Part shown: one piece after another, positions 7,494 to 13,976 of the stretch
Position numbering within the stretch: the stretch's first letter is position 1
Layout of the letters: each line of letters starts with the position of its first letter
Assembly: GCA_947456005.1 (NCBI GenBank)
Contig: CANGRP010000010.1
Coordinates: forward strand, 1 to 21,472
DNA: 21,472 nt
DNA from: Caulobacteraceae bacterium
GTDB taxonomy: Bacteria; Pseudomonadota; Alphaproteobacteria; Caulobacterales; Caulobacteraceae
Direction: 5' to 3'
The notes under the pieces: model-generated
Seen by the model: the letters and a program-made list of their open reading frames with translations, nothing else
Database searches by the model: none
Told to the model about the DNA's origin: nothing
Translations under genes and position numbers: made by a program

Positions 7494-8138
7494 TCAGGGT
7501 TTCGGCGCTCCCGGCTGGTTCCGTGGATGGGCGGCCTCGAAGGCCGGATGGGCGGCGGCATGGTCCGACGCCGCCTTCAGGGCGGGCCAGCGGGCCATGT
7601 CGAGGTCGTATCGCGCGGCGGCGTAGACCTGAGGAACCAGGAGGCAGTCCGCGAGGGTCGGCGTCGCGCCATAGGCAAAGCCATCCCCGTACCGGGCGAC
7701 CAGGGAGTCCAGGGCGTCGAACCCATCGCTCACCCAGCGGGCGGACCAGGTGGTGACGTCCCCGCGGGACACCCCCAGGCCCTGCAGGGCCTGGTGGACC
7801 CTCAGGTTGTTCAGCGGATGGATGTCGCAGGCGATCAGGGCGGCCATGGACCGGACACGGGCTCGGTCCAGGGCATCCGCCGGAAGGAGGGGCGGGGTCG
7901 GATGGGTCTCCTCCAGCCACTCCAGGATGGCCAGGCTCTGGGTCAGGAGGTCGCCGGCCCCGGTGTCCAGGGCGGGCGCCAGGCCCTGGGGGTTTCTCGC
8001 CCGGTAGGCCTCGCCATGCTGGTCGCCGGCGCGCAGGTCCACGGGGACGACTTCGTAGGACAGGCCCTTGAGGGCGAGGCCGATGCGCACCCGGTAGGGC
8101 GCCGTGGCGGCCCAGAAGCTGTAGAGGGTCAGGGCCAT
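7494..8138 (-). CDS. Zeta-class glutathione S-transferase: maleylpyruvate/maleylacetoacetate isomerase-like
   Basis: The 214-residue protein has a thioredoxin-like GST_N half (residues 1 to about 85, LKGLSYEVVPVDL, ALDTGAGDLLTQSLAILEWLEE) and a helical GST_C half (DIHPLNNLRVHQAL, GATPTLADCLLVPQVYAA). These features resemble NagL-type maleylpyruvate isomerase and MaiA. Both perform glutathione-dependent cis-trans isomerisation, in the gentisate or homogentisate pathway. Pairing with a fumarylpyruvate hydrolase-like gene five bases upstream favours the gentisate branch. One oddity: the N-terminal catalytic region, which in zeta enzymes carries Ser/Thr (SSCxxRVRI, or RSGTSHRLRI as I recall NagL), reads AATAPYRVRI (residues 10-19), with a Thr but without the usual Ser. 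The frame is open upstream of 8138, but the GST fold begins at this ATG, so I start there. Confidence 0.85.
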   Translation of the reverse strand: MALTLYSFWAATAPYRVRIGLALKGLSYEVVPVDLRAGDQHGEAYRARNPQGLAPALDTGAGDLLTQSLAILEWLEETHPTPPLLPADALDRARVRSMAALIACDIHPLNNLRVHQALQGLGVSRGDVTTWSARWVSDGFDALDSLVARYGDGFAYGATPTLADCLLVPQVYAAARYDLDMARWPALKAASDHAAAHPAFEAAHPRNQPGAPKP

Positions 8139-8143
8139 GCCGG

Positions 8144-8824
8144 TCAGTCCAGCTGGAAGGCCAGGGCGCCGACGCCCTCGACCTCGCCCTCGACCCGGTC
8201 GCCGCGCTGCAGCGGGCCGACGCCCTCCGGCGTCCCCGTGAAGATCAGGTCGCCGGCCGCCAGGGTCCACAGCCGCGAGGCCTCGGAGATGATCTCGGCG
8301 ACGTTCCAGATCATGTCCGCCACGACGGCGTCCTGGCGCACCGCGCCATTGATGGACAGGCGGATGGCCCCCTGGGGCGGGGCGGCCGTCCAGGGCCGGA
8401 TGGCCGAGACGGGGCCGGAGGCGTCGAACCCCTTGGAGGCCTCCCAGGGCTGGCCCTTGTCCTTGGCCAGGGCCTGCAGGTCCCGCCGGGTCAGGTCGAC
8501 GCCCACCGCGTAGCCGAAGACGGCCTCAAGGGTGCGGTCCAGGGGAATGTCGGCGCCGCCCGACTTCAGGGCGACGACCAATTCGATCTCGTGGTGCAGG
8601 TTGGCGGTGGCGGAGGGGAAGGGCACGGGGCCGCCGGGCGGCACGATGGCGTCCGCGGGCTTGGCGAAGAAAAAGGGGGGGTCCCGGTCATCGCCGCCCA
8701 TCTCGCGCCGGTGGGCGGCGTAGTTCCGGCCCACGCACAGCACCCGGCGGACCGGGAAGAGGGCGTCGGAGCCCTCGACAGGGACCAGGACCGGAGGCGG
8801 CGGCGTGTGCGTGAAACGGGTCAT
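8144..8824 (-). CDS. Fumarylpyruvate hydrolase-like protein (fumarylacetoacetate hydrolase family)
   Basis: The protein (226 residues from this start) is a metal-dependent C-C bond hydrolase. Family marks are VRRVLCVGRNYAAH, DPPFFFAKPADAIV, HHEIELVVAL (metal-ligand region), GYAVGVDLTRRDLQ, and GDLIFTGTPEGVGPLQRGD. The overall layout, including KGFDASGPVSA, is closest to NagK-type fumarylpyruvate hydrolases, which give fumarate and pyruvate. The frame is open to a TTG at 8875, and an ATG at 8836 is possible. I chose the ATG at 8824 because homologues as I recall them start about there, although none of the candidates has a strong ribosome-binding site. It is the first gene of the unit with the isomerase (five-base gap) and carbonic anhydrase. 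No gentisate 1,2-dioxygenase gene is in the window. Confidence 0.88.
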   Translation of the reverse strand: MTRFTHTPPPPVLVPVEGSDALFPVRRVLCVGRNYAAHRREMGGDDRDPPFFFAKPADAIVPPGGPVPFPSATANLHHEIELVVALKSGGADIPLDRTLEAVFGYAVGVDLTRRDLQALAKDKGQPWEASKGFDASGPVSAIRPWTAAPPQGAIRLSINGAVRQDAVVADMIWNVAEIISEASRLWTLAAGDLIFTGTPEGVGPLQRGDRVEGEVEGVGALAFQLD

Positions 8825-8890
8825 GGAAGGCGGCATACGCCTGTCGGGCGGGAAGGAAAACCCCGGGGCCGCCAAAGGGGGAGCCCATGA

Positions 8891-8921
8891 TTGACACCGT
8901 TCCCGGCCTGCGGCCTAGGTC
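8891..8921 (+). promoter_or_regulatory. Candidate promoter of the CoA-transferase gene
   Basis: A perfect -35 hexamer TTGACA lies at 8891-8896. CCTAGGTC at 8914-8921 partly fits the Caulobacter housekeeping -10 form GCTANAWC. The gap is a little long, so the assignment is tentative. If correct, the upstream ATG at 8887 lies outside the transcript, which supports the start at 8947. Confidence 0.35.
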
Positions 8922-8933
8922 CGCTCGAGCGGA
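8920..8933. promoter_or_regulatory. 14-bp perfect palindrome, candidate operator
   Basis: TCCGCTCGAGCGGA is a perfect palindrome at the end of the proposed promoter and 13 bp before the CoA-transferase ATG. Flanking GG and ACC bases extend it imperfectly. It is placed where a dimeric repressor could act on the divergent CoA-transferase and hydrolase genes. No regulator gene is adjacent. Confidence 0.4.
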
Positions 8934-8946
8934 ACCGGAGCGCGCC

Positions 8947-10161
8947 ATGACCGACCAGATCCCGAGGGGACCCCTGTCAGACCTGAAGGTCGTGGAGATG
9001 GGCACCCTCATTGCTGGGCCCTTCTGCGGCCAGGTGCTGGGCGACTTCGGCGCCGACGTGGTCAAGATCGAGGACCCGGGCAAGGGTGATCCCATGCGCC
9101 AGTGGGGCCGGTCGTTGCCCAAGGGCCTGTCGCCCTGGTGGCCGGTCATCGGGCGAAACAAGCGCTCGGTGGCCCTCGACCTGCGCCAGCCCGAAGGCCG
9201 TGAGCTGGCCCTGGCCCTGATCGACCAGGCCGACGTCGTGATCGAGAACTTCCGCCCCGGCGCCATGGAGAAGTGGGGCATGGGCTACGAGGCCCTCGCC
9301 GCCCGTAATCCCCGGCTGGTGATGGCCCGGGTGTCGGGCTTCGGCCAGACCGGGCCCTATTCGGAGCGGGCCGGCTACGGCCTGATCGGCGAGGCCATGG
9401 GCGGCCTGCGCTACGTGACCGGCGAGCCGGACCGTCCACCGGCCCGGGCGGGAATCTCCATCGGTGACAGCCTGACCGCCCTGCACGCCGTGATCGGCGT
9501 GATGATGGCCCTGCACCACCGCGAGCGGACCGGCAGGGGCCAGATGATCGATGCGGCGCTCTATGAGAGCGTCCTGTCGGTGATGGAGAACCTGGTCACC
9601 GAGTACGACCTCACCGGCTATGTCCGGGAACGCTCGGGCTCCGTCCTGCCGGGCATCGCCCCCTCCAATGTCTATCCCTGCGCCAACGGCGAGAGCCTGC
9701 TGATCGGCGGGAACGGCGACGCCGTCTTCGCCCGCCTGGCCGCGACCATGGGCCGCGAGGACCTGGCCGCCGACCCGCGCTACGCCACCCACGCCGCCCG
9801 GGGCGAGAACCAGGCCGAGCTGGACGCCATCGTCTCGGCCTGGACGCGGAACTGGCCGCTTCCCGAACTCCTGGCCCTGCTGGAGGCCAACGGCGTGCCC
9901 TGCGGCCGCATCTTCCGCGCCCCGGACATGCTGGAGGACCCGCAGTTCGCCGCCCGCCAGTCCATCGTCGAGGTGGACCACCCGGTCTTCGGGAAGGTGA
10001 AGATGCAGAACGCCTTCCCCCGGCTCTCGGAGACGCCGGGCGGCGTGCGCTGGCCGGGTCCGCCCCTCGGTGCGCATACCCGGGAGGTCCTGGAGGGGCT
10101 GGGCGTCGATGCGGCGCGCCTTGCGGACCTGACGGCCCGGAAGGTCACCAGCCTTCCCTGA
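8947..10161 (+). CDS. CaiB/BaiF (class III) CoA-transferase
   Basis: The enzyme transfers CoA between carboxylic acids through an aspartyl-CoA thioester. The 404-residue product has the family's opening (LSDLKVVEMGTLIAGPFCGQ), the CoA-binding region (DFGADVVKIEDPGKGDPMR, RNKRSVALDL), and the catalytic Asp174 in GISIGDSLTALH. ADVVIENFRPGAMEKWGMGY and GFGQTGPY are also characteristic. The substrate cannot be told; formyl-, carnitine-, succinyl- and citramalate-CoA enzymes share these motifs. An ATG 20 codons upstream (8887) also has a purine-rich leader, but family homology starts at 8947, which has GGAG seven bases before it. The gene diverges from the hydrolase-isomerase-anhydrase unit. Its TGA directly abuts the convergent proB stop (TGATCA). 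Confidence 0.92.
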   Translation: MTDQIPRGPLSDLKVVEMGTLIAGPFCGQVLGDFGADVVKIEDPGKGDPMRQWGRSLPKGLSPWWPVIGRNKRSVALDLRQPEGRELALALIDQADVVIENFRPGAMEKWGMGYEALAARNPRLVMARVSGFGQTGPYSERAGYGLIGEAMGGLRYVTGEPDRPPARAGISIGDSLTALHAVIGVMMALHHRERTGRGQMIDAALYESVLSVMENLVTEYDLTGYVRERSGSVLPGIAPSNVYPCANGESLLIGGNGDAVFARLAATMGREDLAADPRYATHAARGENQAELDAIVSAWTRNWPLPELLALLEANGVPCGRIFRAPDMLEDPQFAARQSIVEVDHPVFGKVKMQNAFPRLSETPGGVRWPGPPLGAHTREVLEGLGVDAARLADLTARKVTSLP

Positions 10162-11277
10162 TCAGGCCGAGACCGCCAGGTCGTCGGCGTGGATGACCGG
10201 GCCTTCGGAAAAACCCAACTCGGCCTCGACGGCGGCCGAGCTGAGGCCGCAGATCCGCACGGCGTCGTCGGAGTCGTAGCGGCTGAGGCCCCGGGCCACT
10301 TCCTGACCCGCGTCGTCACGCACCACCACGGCGTCGCCCTTGCCGAACCGGCCCTCGACCGCCGTGACCCCCGCCGCCAGCAGGCTCTTGCCGCGACGCA
10401 GGGCCCGGGCCGCACCGGCGTCGATCCGGATTACGCCGGAGGGCGCCAGGGAGCCGCCGATCCAGGACTTGCGCGCAGCGTGCGGGGAGACGGCGGCGGT
10501 GACCAGGGTCGCACGCGCCCCGGCCTCTACGGCGGCGAGGGGCGAGGCCCGGCCGCCAAGGGTGATGAGGGTGGCGCAACCGGCCTGTCGGGCGATCCGC
10601 GCGGCCATGATCTTGGTCGCCATGCCGCCGGTGCCGACCCCCGCCGAGGCGTTGGCCCCGCCGGCCATGGCCTCGATCCCGGCGTCGAGGTCGGTGACGA
10701 GGGGGACGTGGGCGGCCGCCGGGTCCGACCGGGGGTCCGCCGTGTAGAGGCCGTCGACATCCGACAGCAGGACCAGGAGGTCAGCGCCGATCAGCTGGGC
10801 TGCGCGGGCCGCCAGCCGGTCGTTGTCGCCGTAGCGGATCTCCTCGGTGACCACCGTATCGTTCTCGTTGACCACCGGAACGACCCCCAGGTCGAGCAGG
10901 GTCTCCAGGGTGGCCCGGGCGTTGAGCCAGCGCCGCCGGATCTCGGTATCGTCGCGGGTGAGCAGGACCTGGGCGACCGGCAGGCCGTGGGGCTCCAACG
11001 CCGCCTCCCAGGCGTGCATCAGGGCCGACTGGCCGGCGGCGGCGGCGGCCTGCTTCTCGGGCAGGGTCAGGGTCTTGCGGTTCAGCCCGAGACGCCGGCG
11101 GCCGAGGGCCACGGCGCCGGAGGACACCACCAGCACCTGCTGGCCACGCGCCCTCAGCCGGGCGAGGTCGCCGGCGAAGTCGGAAAGCCAGGCGCCGTCC
11201 GGGGCGCCGTCGGGGCCGACGACGAGGGCCGAGCCGATCTTGACGACGACGCGGCGGGCGGAGGCGAGACCACTCAC
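10162..11277 (-). CDS. proB: Glutamate 5-kinase
   Basis: ProB catalyses the first step of proline synthesis, ATP-dependent phosphorylation of L-glutamate. It has 371 residues: an amino-acid kinase domain (about 1-260; VVVKIGSALVV, VSSGAVALG, PVVNENDTVV, GDNDRLAARAA, LLSDVDGLY, GTGGMATKIMAA) and a C-terminal PUA domain (about 280-371; GVIRIDAGAARALRRGKSLL, GKGDAVVVRD). Feedback inhibition by proline is usual in this family. Translation starts with GTG at 11277; the GTGA overlap with the obgE stop means the two are almost certainly translationally coupled. The partner gene proA is not next to it, since the next gene is the convergent CoA-transferase. Confidence 0.97.
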   Translation of the reverse strand: MSGLASARRVVVKIGSALVVGPDGAPDGAWLSDFAGDLARLRARGQQVLVVSSGAVALGRRRLGLNRKTLTLPEKQAAAAAGQSALMHAWEAALEPHGLPVAQVLLTRDDTEIRRRWLNARATLETLLDLGVVPVVNENDTVVTEEIRYGDNDRLAARAAQLIGADLLVLLSDVDGLYTADPRSDPAAAHVPLVTDLDAGIEAMAGGANASAGVGTGGMATKIMAARIARQAGCATLITLGGRASPLAAVEAGARATLVTAAVSPHAARKSWIGGSLAPSGVIRIDAGAARALRRGKSLLAAGVTAVEGRFGKGDAVVVRDDAGQEVARGLSRYDSDDAVRICGLSSAAVEAELGFSEGPVIHADDLAVSA

Positions 11278-12314
11278 GGCCGCCAGTCTCCCGCGGTCTC
11301 CCCCGCCGCCTTCGCCTCGGCGCGGCGCGCCAGGACCTGCCGCCAGGCTTCCCGCAGGAGGTCCTTCACGCCCTCGCCCGAGACGCCCGAGACAAGGGCC
11401 ACGGGACGTCCGGCGGCGGCTTCCAGCGCCTCCTTCTGCATCTGGAGGGTGTCGGGATCGAGGGCGTCGACCTTGGACAGGGCCAGGATCTCGGACTTGT
11501 CGGCCAGGCCGGCGCCATAGGCCTCCAGCTCATGCCGGACCGTGCGCCAGGCCTCGGCCACGTCGGTCTGGGTGCAGTCCACCAGGTGGATCAGGACGGC
11601 GGTCCGCTCCACATGGCCGAGGAACCGGGTTCCCAGCCCGGCGCCCTCCGAGGCCCCCTCGATCAGGCCTGGGATGTCGGCCATGACGAACCGCTCTTCC
11701 GGAGACAGGTCCACGATGCCGAGGTTGGGAGCGAGGGTGGTGAAGGGATAGTCGGCGATCTTGGGCCGGGCGGCGCTGGCCGCGGCCAGGAAGGTGGACT
11801 TGCCGGCGTTGGGCAGGCCGGCCAGGCCCACGTCGGCGATCAGCTTCAGCCGCAGCCAGATCCACTTCTCCTCGCCGTCCTGGCCGGCGTTGGCGTGGTA
11901 GGGGGCCTGGTTGATGGGCCCCTTGAAGCGGTCATTGCCCCAGCCGCCATTGCCGCCCTTGGCCAGCAGGACCCGCTGGCCGGGGTGGTCGAGGTCGACG
12001 ATCAGGGTCTCGCGATCCTCTTCCAGCACCTCCGTGCCGACAGGGACCTTGAGCACGACGTCATCGCCGGCAGCGCCATGGCGGTTGCGGCCCATGCCGT
12101 GGATGCCGGTGCCAGCCTTGAAGTGCTGGTGGTAGCGGTAGTCGATCAGGGTGTTCAGCCCCTCCACCGCCTCGATCCAGACGTCCCCGCCCCGGCCGCC
12201 GTCGCCGCCGTCCGGGCCGCCGTACTCGATGTACTTCTCCCGCCGGAAGGACACGGCGCCGCCGCCGCCATTGCCCGAGCGGATGTAGATCTTGCACTGG
12301 TCCAGGAACTTCAT
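11274..12314 (-). CDS. obgE: GTPase ObgE/CgtA
   Basis: This essential GTPase binds the 50S ribosomal subunit and links ribosome assembly to growth and cell cycle. The product has 346 residues. The glycine-rich Obg domain is at 1 to about 158 (GNGGGGAVSFRREKY, GPDGGDGGRGGDV, GNGGWGN). The G domain shows G1 GLPNAGKS (166-173), G3 DIPGLIEG (212-219), G4 SKVD (279-282, Ser in place of the common Asn or Thr) and G5 SGVSGEG (308-314). The acidic C-terminal extension of some homologues is absent. It lies 31 bases after the GNAT gene and overlaps proB, so GNAT-obgE-proB is likely one transcript. The start has only a modest GCGAGG ribosome-binding site. Confidence 0.97.
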   Translation of the reverse strand: MKFLDQCKIYIRSGNGGGGAVSFRREKYIEYGGPDGGDGGRGGDVWIEAVEGLNTLIDYRYHQHFKAGTGIHGMGRNRHGAAGDDVVLKVPVGTEVLEEDRETLIVDLDHPGQRVLLAKGGNGGWGNDRFKGPINQAPYHANAGQDGEEKWIWLRLKLIADVGLAGLPNAGKSTFLAAASAARPKIADYPFTTLAPNLGIVDLSPEERFVMADIPGLIEGASEGAGLGTRFLGHVERTAVLIHLVDCTQTDVAEAWRTVRHELEAYGAGLADKSEILALSKVDALDPDTLQMQKEALEAAAGRPVALVSGVSGEGVKDLLREAWRQVLARRAEAKAAGETAGDWRP

Positions 12315-12345
12315 GGCCTCGCCCTAGCACGTCCCGGCGACAAAA

Positions 12346-12879
12346 TCAGGCCAGCCAGATCTGGCCGCGCGAGGGCAGGGCCTCGCCGCGGGAAGTGACG
12401 AAGGTCTGGCGACGCTCGCCGGTGTAGAGGAAGCCCGCCTTCACCAGGACGGCGTCCGACGCCGGGTTCTCGTCCAGCCGCCAGGCGCGCACATAGGTCC
12501 GGCCCCAGTCCCGGGCGGCCCAGGCCAGGGCGGCGGTCACCGCCTCGGTCATCAGGCCCGCGCCCCAGTAGGGCCGGCCCAGCCAGTAGCCGATCTCCGT
12601 CGCCGGGGCGGGCTCGTCGAAGAAGGACAGGAAGCCGACCAGGCCTTCCGCCGGATGCTCGAGGGCGAAGCGCGCCTCCCGGGCAGGGTCGAGCCCGTCG
12701 CCGGAAGCCAGGAAGGCCTCGGCGTCCGCCAGGGCATAGGGATGCGGAAGGCGCGCCGTGGTGCGGGCCACCTCGAAATCCGAGCAGAGGGTGGCGATCC
12801 GGGCGGCGTCACTGCGCCTGGGCGCACGCAGGCGCAGGCGGGGCGTCTCGATGACGGGTTCCGGGCGGAAGGGGCGCAT
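12346..12879 (-). CDS. GNAT-family N-acetyltransferase (RimJ/RimL-like)
   Basis: The 177-residue protein has the GNAT layout used by RimJ/RimL-type enzymes: IETPRLRLRAPRRSDA at the N-terminus, EIGYWLGRPYWGAGLMTEAV (acetyl-CoA pyrophosphate-binding motif A, about residues 95-114), and a C-terminal ENPASDAVLVKAGF region. It would use acetyl-CoA to acetylate an amino group on a protein terminus, small molecule or drug; the acceptor is unknown. GGGAGG eight bases before the ATG supports the start. It sits between the rpmA terminator and obgE as the first gene of the downstream unit. The position between ribosomal-protein genes and a ribosome-assembly GTPase would suit a ribosomal-protein substrate, but that is only an inference. 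Confidence 0.88.
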   Translation of the reverse strand: MRPFRPEPVIETPRLRLRAPRRSDAARIATLCSDFEVARTTARLPHPYALADAEAFLASGDGLDPAREARFALEHPAEGLVGFLSFFDEPAPATEIGYWLGRPYWGAGLMTEAVTAALAWAARDWGRTYVRAWRLDENPASDAVLVKAGFLYTGERRQTFVTSRGEALPSRGQIWLA

Positions 12880-12913
12880 TTCGGAGACCTCCCGGCCCCT
12901 CTGGCGGGGGCCT

Positions 12914-12950
12914 GAAAACGAAAACGGGGAGCCCGGCGTCCGGGCTCCCC
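12914..12950 (-). terminator. Rho-independent terminator after rplU-rpmA
   Basis: An 11-bp perfect G+C-rich stem (12940-12950 with 12926-12936) closes a 3-base loop. On the minus strand it is followed by GTTTTCGTTTTC (12925-12914). It lies about 55 bp beyond the rpmA stop and ends that transcript before the GNAT gene. Confidence 0.9.
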
Positions 12951-12967
12951 GCTTCGGGAGGTCCTCC

Positions 12968-13003
12968 GGTCCGCCAGGCAGGCGGACCTTCGGGAAGGTC
13001 CGC
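12968..13003 (-). other. Mutually exclusive hairpin arms just after rpmA
   Basis: Three segments share the same sequence or its complement: GGTCCGCC (12968-12975), GGCGGACC (12981-12988) and AAGGTCCGC (12995-13003). The middle arm can pair with either outer arm (8 bp with a 5-base loop, or 9 bp with a CGGG loop). The second structure begins directly at the rpmA stop codon. Function is unknown; it may protect the mRNA 3' end. Confidence 0.5.
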
Positions 13004-13004
13004 G

Positions 13005-13265
13005 TCAGCCGGCCGCGTTTTCCACGCAGACGTAGGTGCGGTCATCACGCTTGGTGATGAACTTCACGGCGCCATGGGCGGTCGCGAAGAGGGTGTGGTC
13101 CTTGCCCATGCCGACATTGTCGCCCGGGAAGAACTTGGTGCCGCGCTGGCGCACGATGATGTTGCCGGCCAGGACCGCTTCACCACCGAACTTCTTCACG
13201 CCGAGGCGACGGCCCGCCGAGTCGCGCCCGTTGCGCGAGGAACCGCCGGATTTCTTGTGAGCCAT
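13005..13265 (-). CDS. rpmA: 50S ribosomal protein L27
   Basis: L27 is a large-subunit protein whose N-terminus reaches towards the peptidyl-transferase centre. At 86 residues it has the normal length. MAHKKSGGSSRNGRDSAGRR is the diagnostic start, followed by LGVKKFGGE, GNIIVRQRGTKF and GVGMGKDHTLFA-type sequence (here NVGMGKDHTLFA). There is no cleavable N-terminal extension like that of Firmicutes. It follows rplU by 29 bases with an AGGAGGCCCC leader and is cotranscribed with it. A hairpin cluster and a strong terminator follow. Confidence 0.98.
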   Translation of the reverse strand: MAHKKSGGSSRNGRDSAGRRLGVKKFGGEAVLAGNIIVRQRGTKFFPGDNVGMGKDHTLFATAHGAVKFITKRDDRTYVCVENAAG

Positions 13266-13294
13266 GGGGGCCTCCTGAAACTAGGTTCCGACGC

Positions 13295-13870
13295 TTACTC
13301 GGCGTCGGTCTTCTTGGCCGCGGCCTTCTTCGGCGCAGCCTTCTTTGCGACGGGCTTCTCAGCCGGAGCCGCCTCAGCGGCCTCCGCCGGAGCGGCCTTG
13401 GCCTTGGCGGGCGCCTTGGCCTTGGCGGCCTTGGCCGGCGCGGCGACGGGCGCCGCAGCTTCCAGCGAGGCGACCACGGCCTTCAGGTTGCGGGCCTTGG
13501 CGTCCAGCAGGGCCTTGGGCGTCAGGTCGACCACGCCGTCCCAGGCGGCGGTCTTGCCCGCGCCCGTGATGGAGGTCACGCGCAGCACGGTCTCCGGCTG
13601 GCGATGGCCGCGGGTGCGGCGGTAGCCCTGGCGGCGGATCTTCTTGAAGATCCGGACCTTCTCGCCCTTGCGGGTCTCAATCAGGGTGGCGTTGACCGCA
13701 GCGCCCTCGACGGTGGGGGCGCCCACGGTGACCGCGGCGCCGTCGCCCAGCATCAGGACGTCCGAGAAGGCCACGTCCGCGCCGGGCTCGCCGCCCAGCT
13801 TTTCGACCACCAGCACGTCGCCAGGTTCGACCCGGTACTGTTTGCCGCCGGTTCTGATCACCGCGTACAT
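13295..13870 (-). CDS. rplU: 50S ribosomal protein L21 with Lys/Ala-rich C-terminal extension
   Basis: Residues 1 to about 103 are a standard L21 (MYAVIRTGGKQYRVEPGD, GEKVRIFKKIRRQGYRRTRGHRQ), an early-assembling protein that binds 23S rRNA. The total of 191 residues is almost twice the usual length. Residues of about 104-140 are followed by a low-complexity tail of Ala, Lys, Pro and Glu (to 191) that resembles histone H1-like tails. Extended L21 proteins occur in alphaproteobacteria; the tail may bind RNA. A sigma-70-like promoter and a leader of about 60 nt with a hairpin precede it. The start is the ATG at 13870, with only a weak GGGA ribosome-binding site. Confidence 0.97.
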   Translation of the reverse strand: MYAVIRTGGKQYRVEPGDVLVVEKLGGEPGADVAFSDVLMLGDGAAVTVGAPTVEGAAVNATLIETRKGEKVRIFKKIRRQGYRRTRGHRQPETVLRVTSITGAGKTAAWDGVVDLTPKALLDAKARNLKAVVASLEAAAPVAAPAKAAKAKAPAKAKAAPAEAAEAAPAEKPVAKKAAPKKAAAKKTDAE

Positions 13871-13904
13871 GATTGGCGTCCCGAAGAAATAGCAAAGAAA
13901 GCAG

Positions 13905-13928
13905 CGCCCGCAGGGAACCCCGCGGGCG
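13905..13928 (-). other. Leader hairpin of rplU mRNA
   Basis: In the transcribed leader, CGCCCGC and GCGGGCG (13922-13928 and 13905-13911) form a 7-bp stem around a 10-base loop. It lies between the predicted transcription start and the ribosome-binding region. It could be a binding site for autogenous control, as is known for many ribosomal-protein operons, but it has no T-run and is not a terminator. Confidence 0.4.
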
Positions 13929-13938
13929 GAAGCGCGCT

Positions 13939-13966
13939 CTTATACAGACCGACCCGTCCGAGTCAA
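13939..13966 (-). promoter_or_regulatory. Sigma-70-type promoter of rplU-rpmA
   Basis: On the minus strand, TTGACT (13966-13961) and TATAAG (13944-13939) are separated by 16 bases. Both are 5/6 matches to consensus. They lie about 70-95 bp upstream of rplU and directly after the stop of the serine hydrolase gene. Confidence 0.75.
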
Positions 13967-13976
13967 CGCGTGGGGC

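Noticed and set aside
6684..8513. 609-codon plus-strand open frame
   Set aside because: It runs antisense through the carbonic anhydrase, isomerase and hydrolase genes, has no recognisable domain, and is the type of stop-free shadow frame expected in GC-rich DNA.
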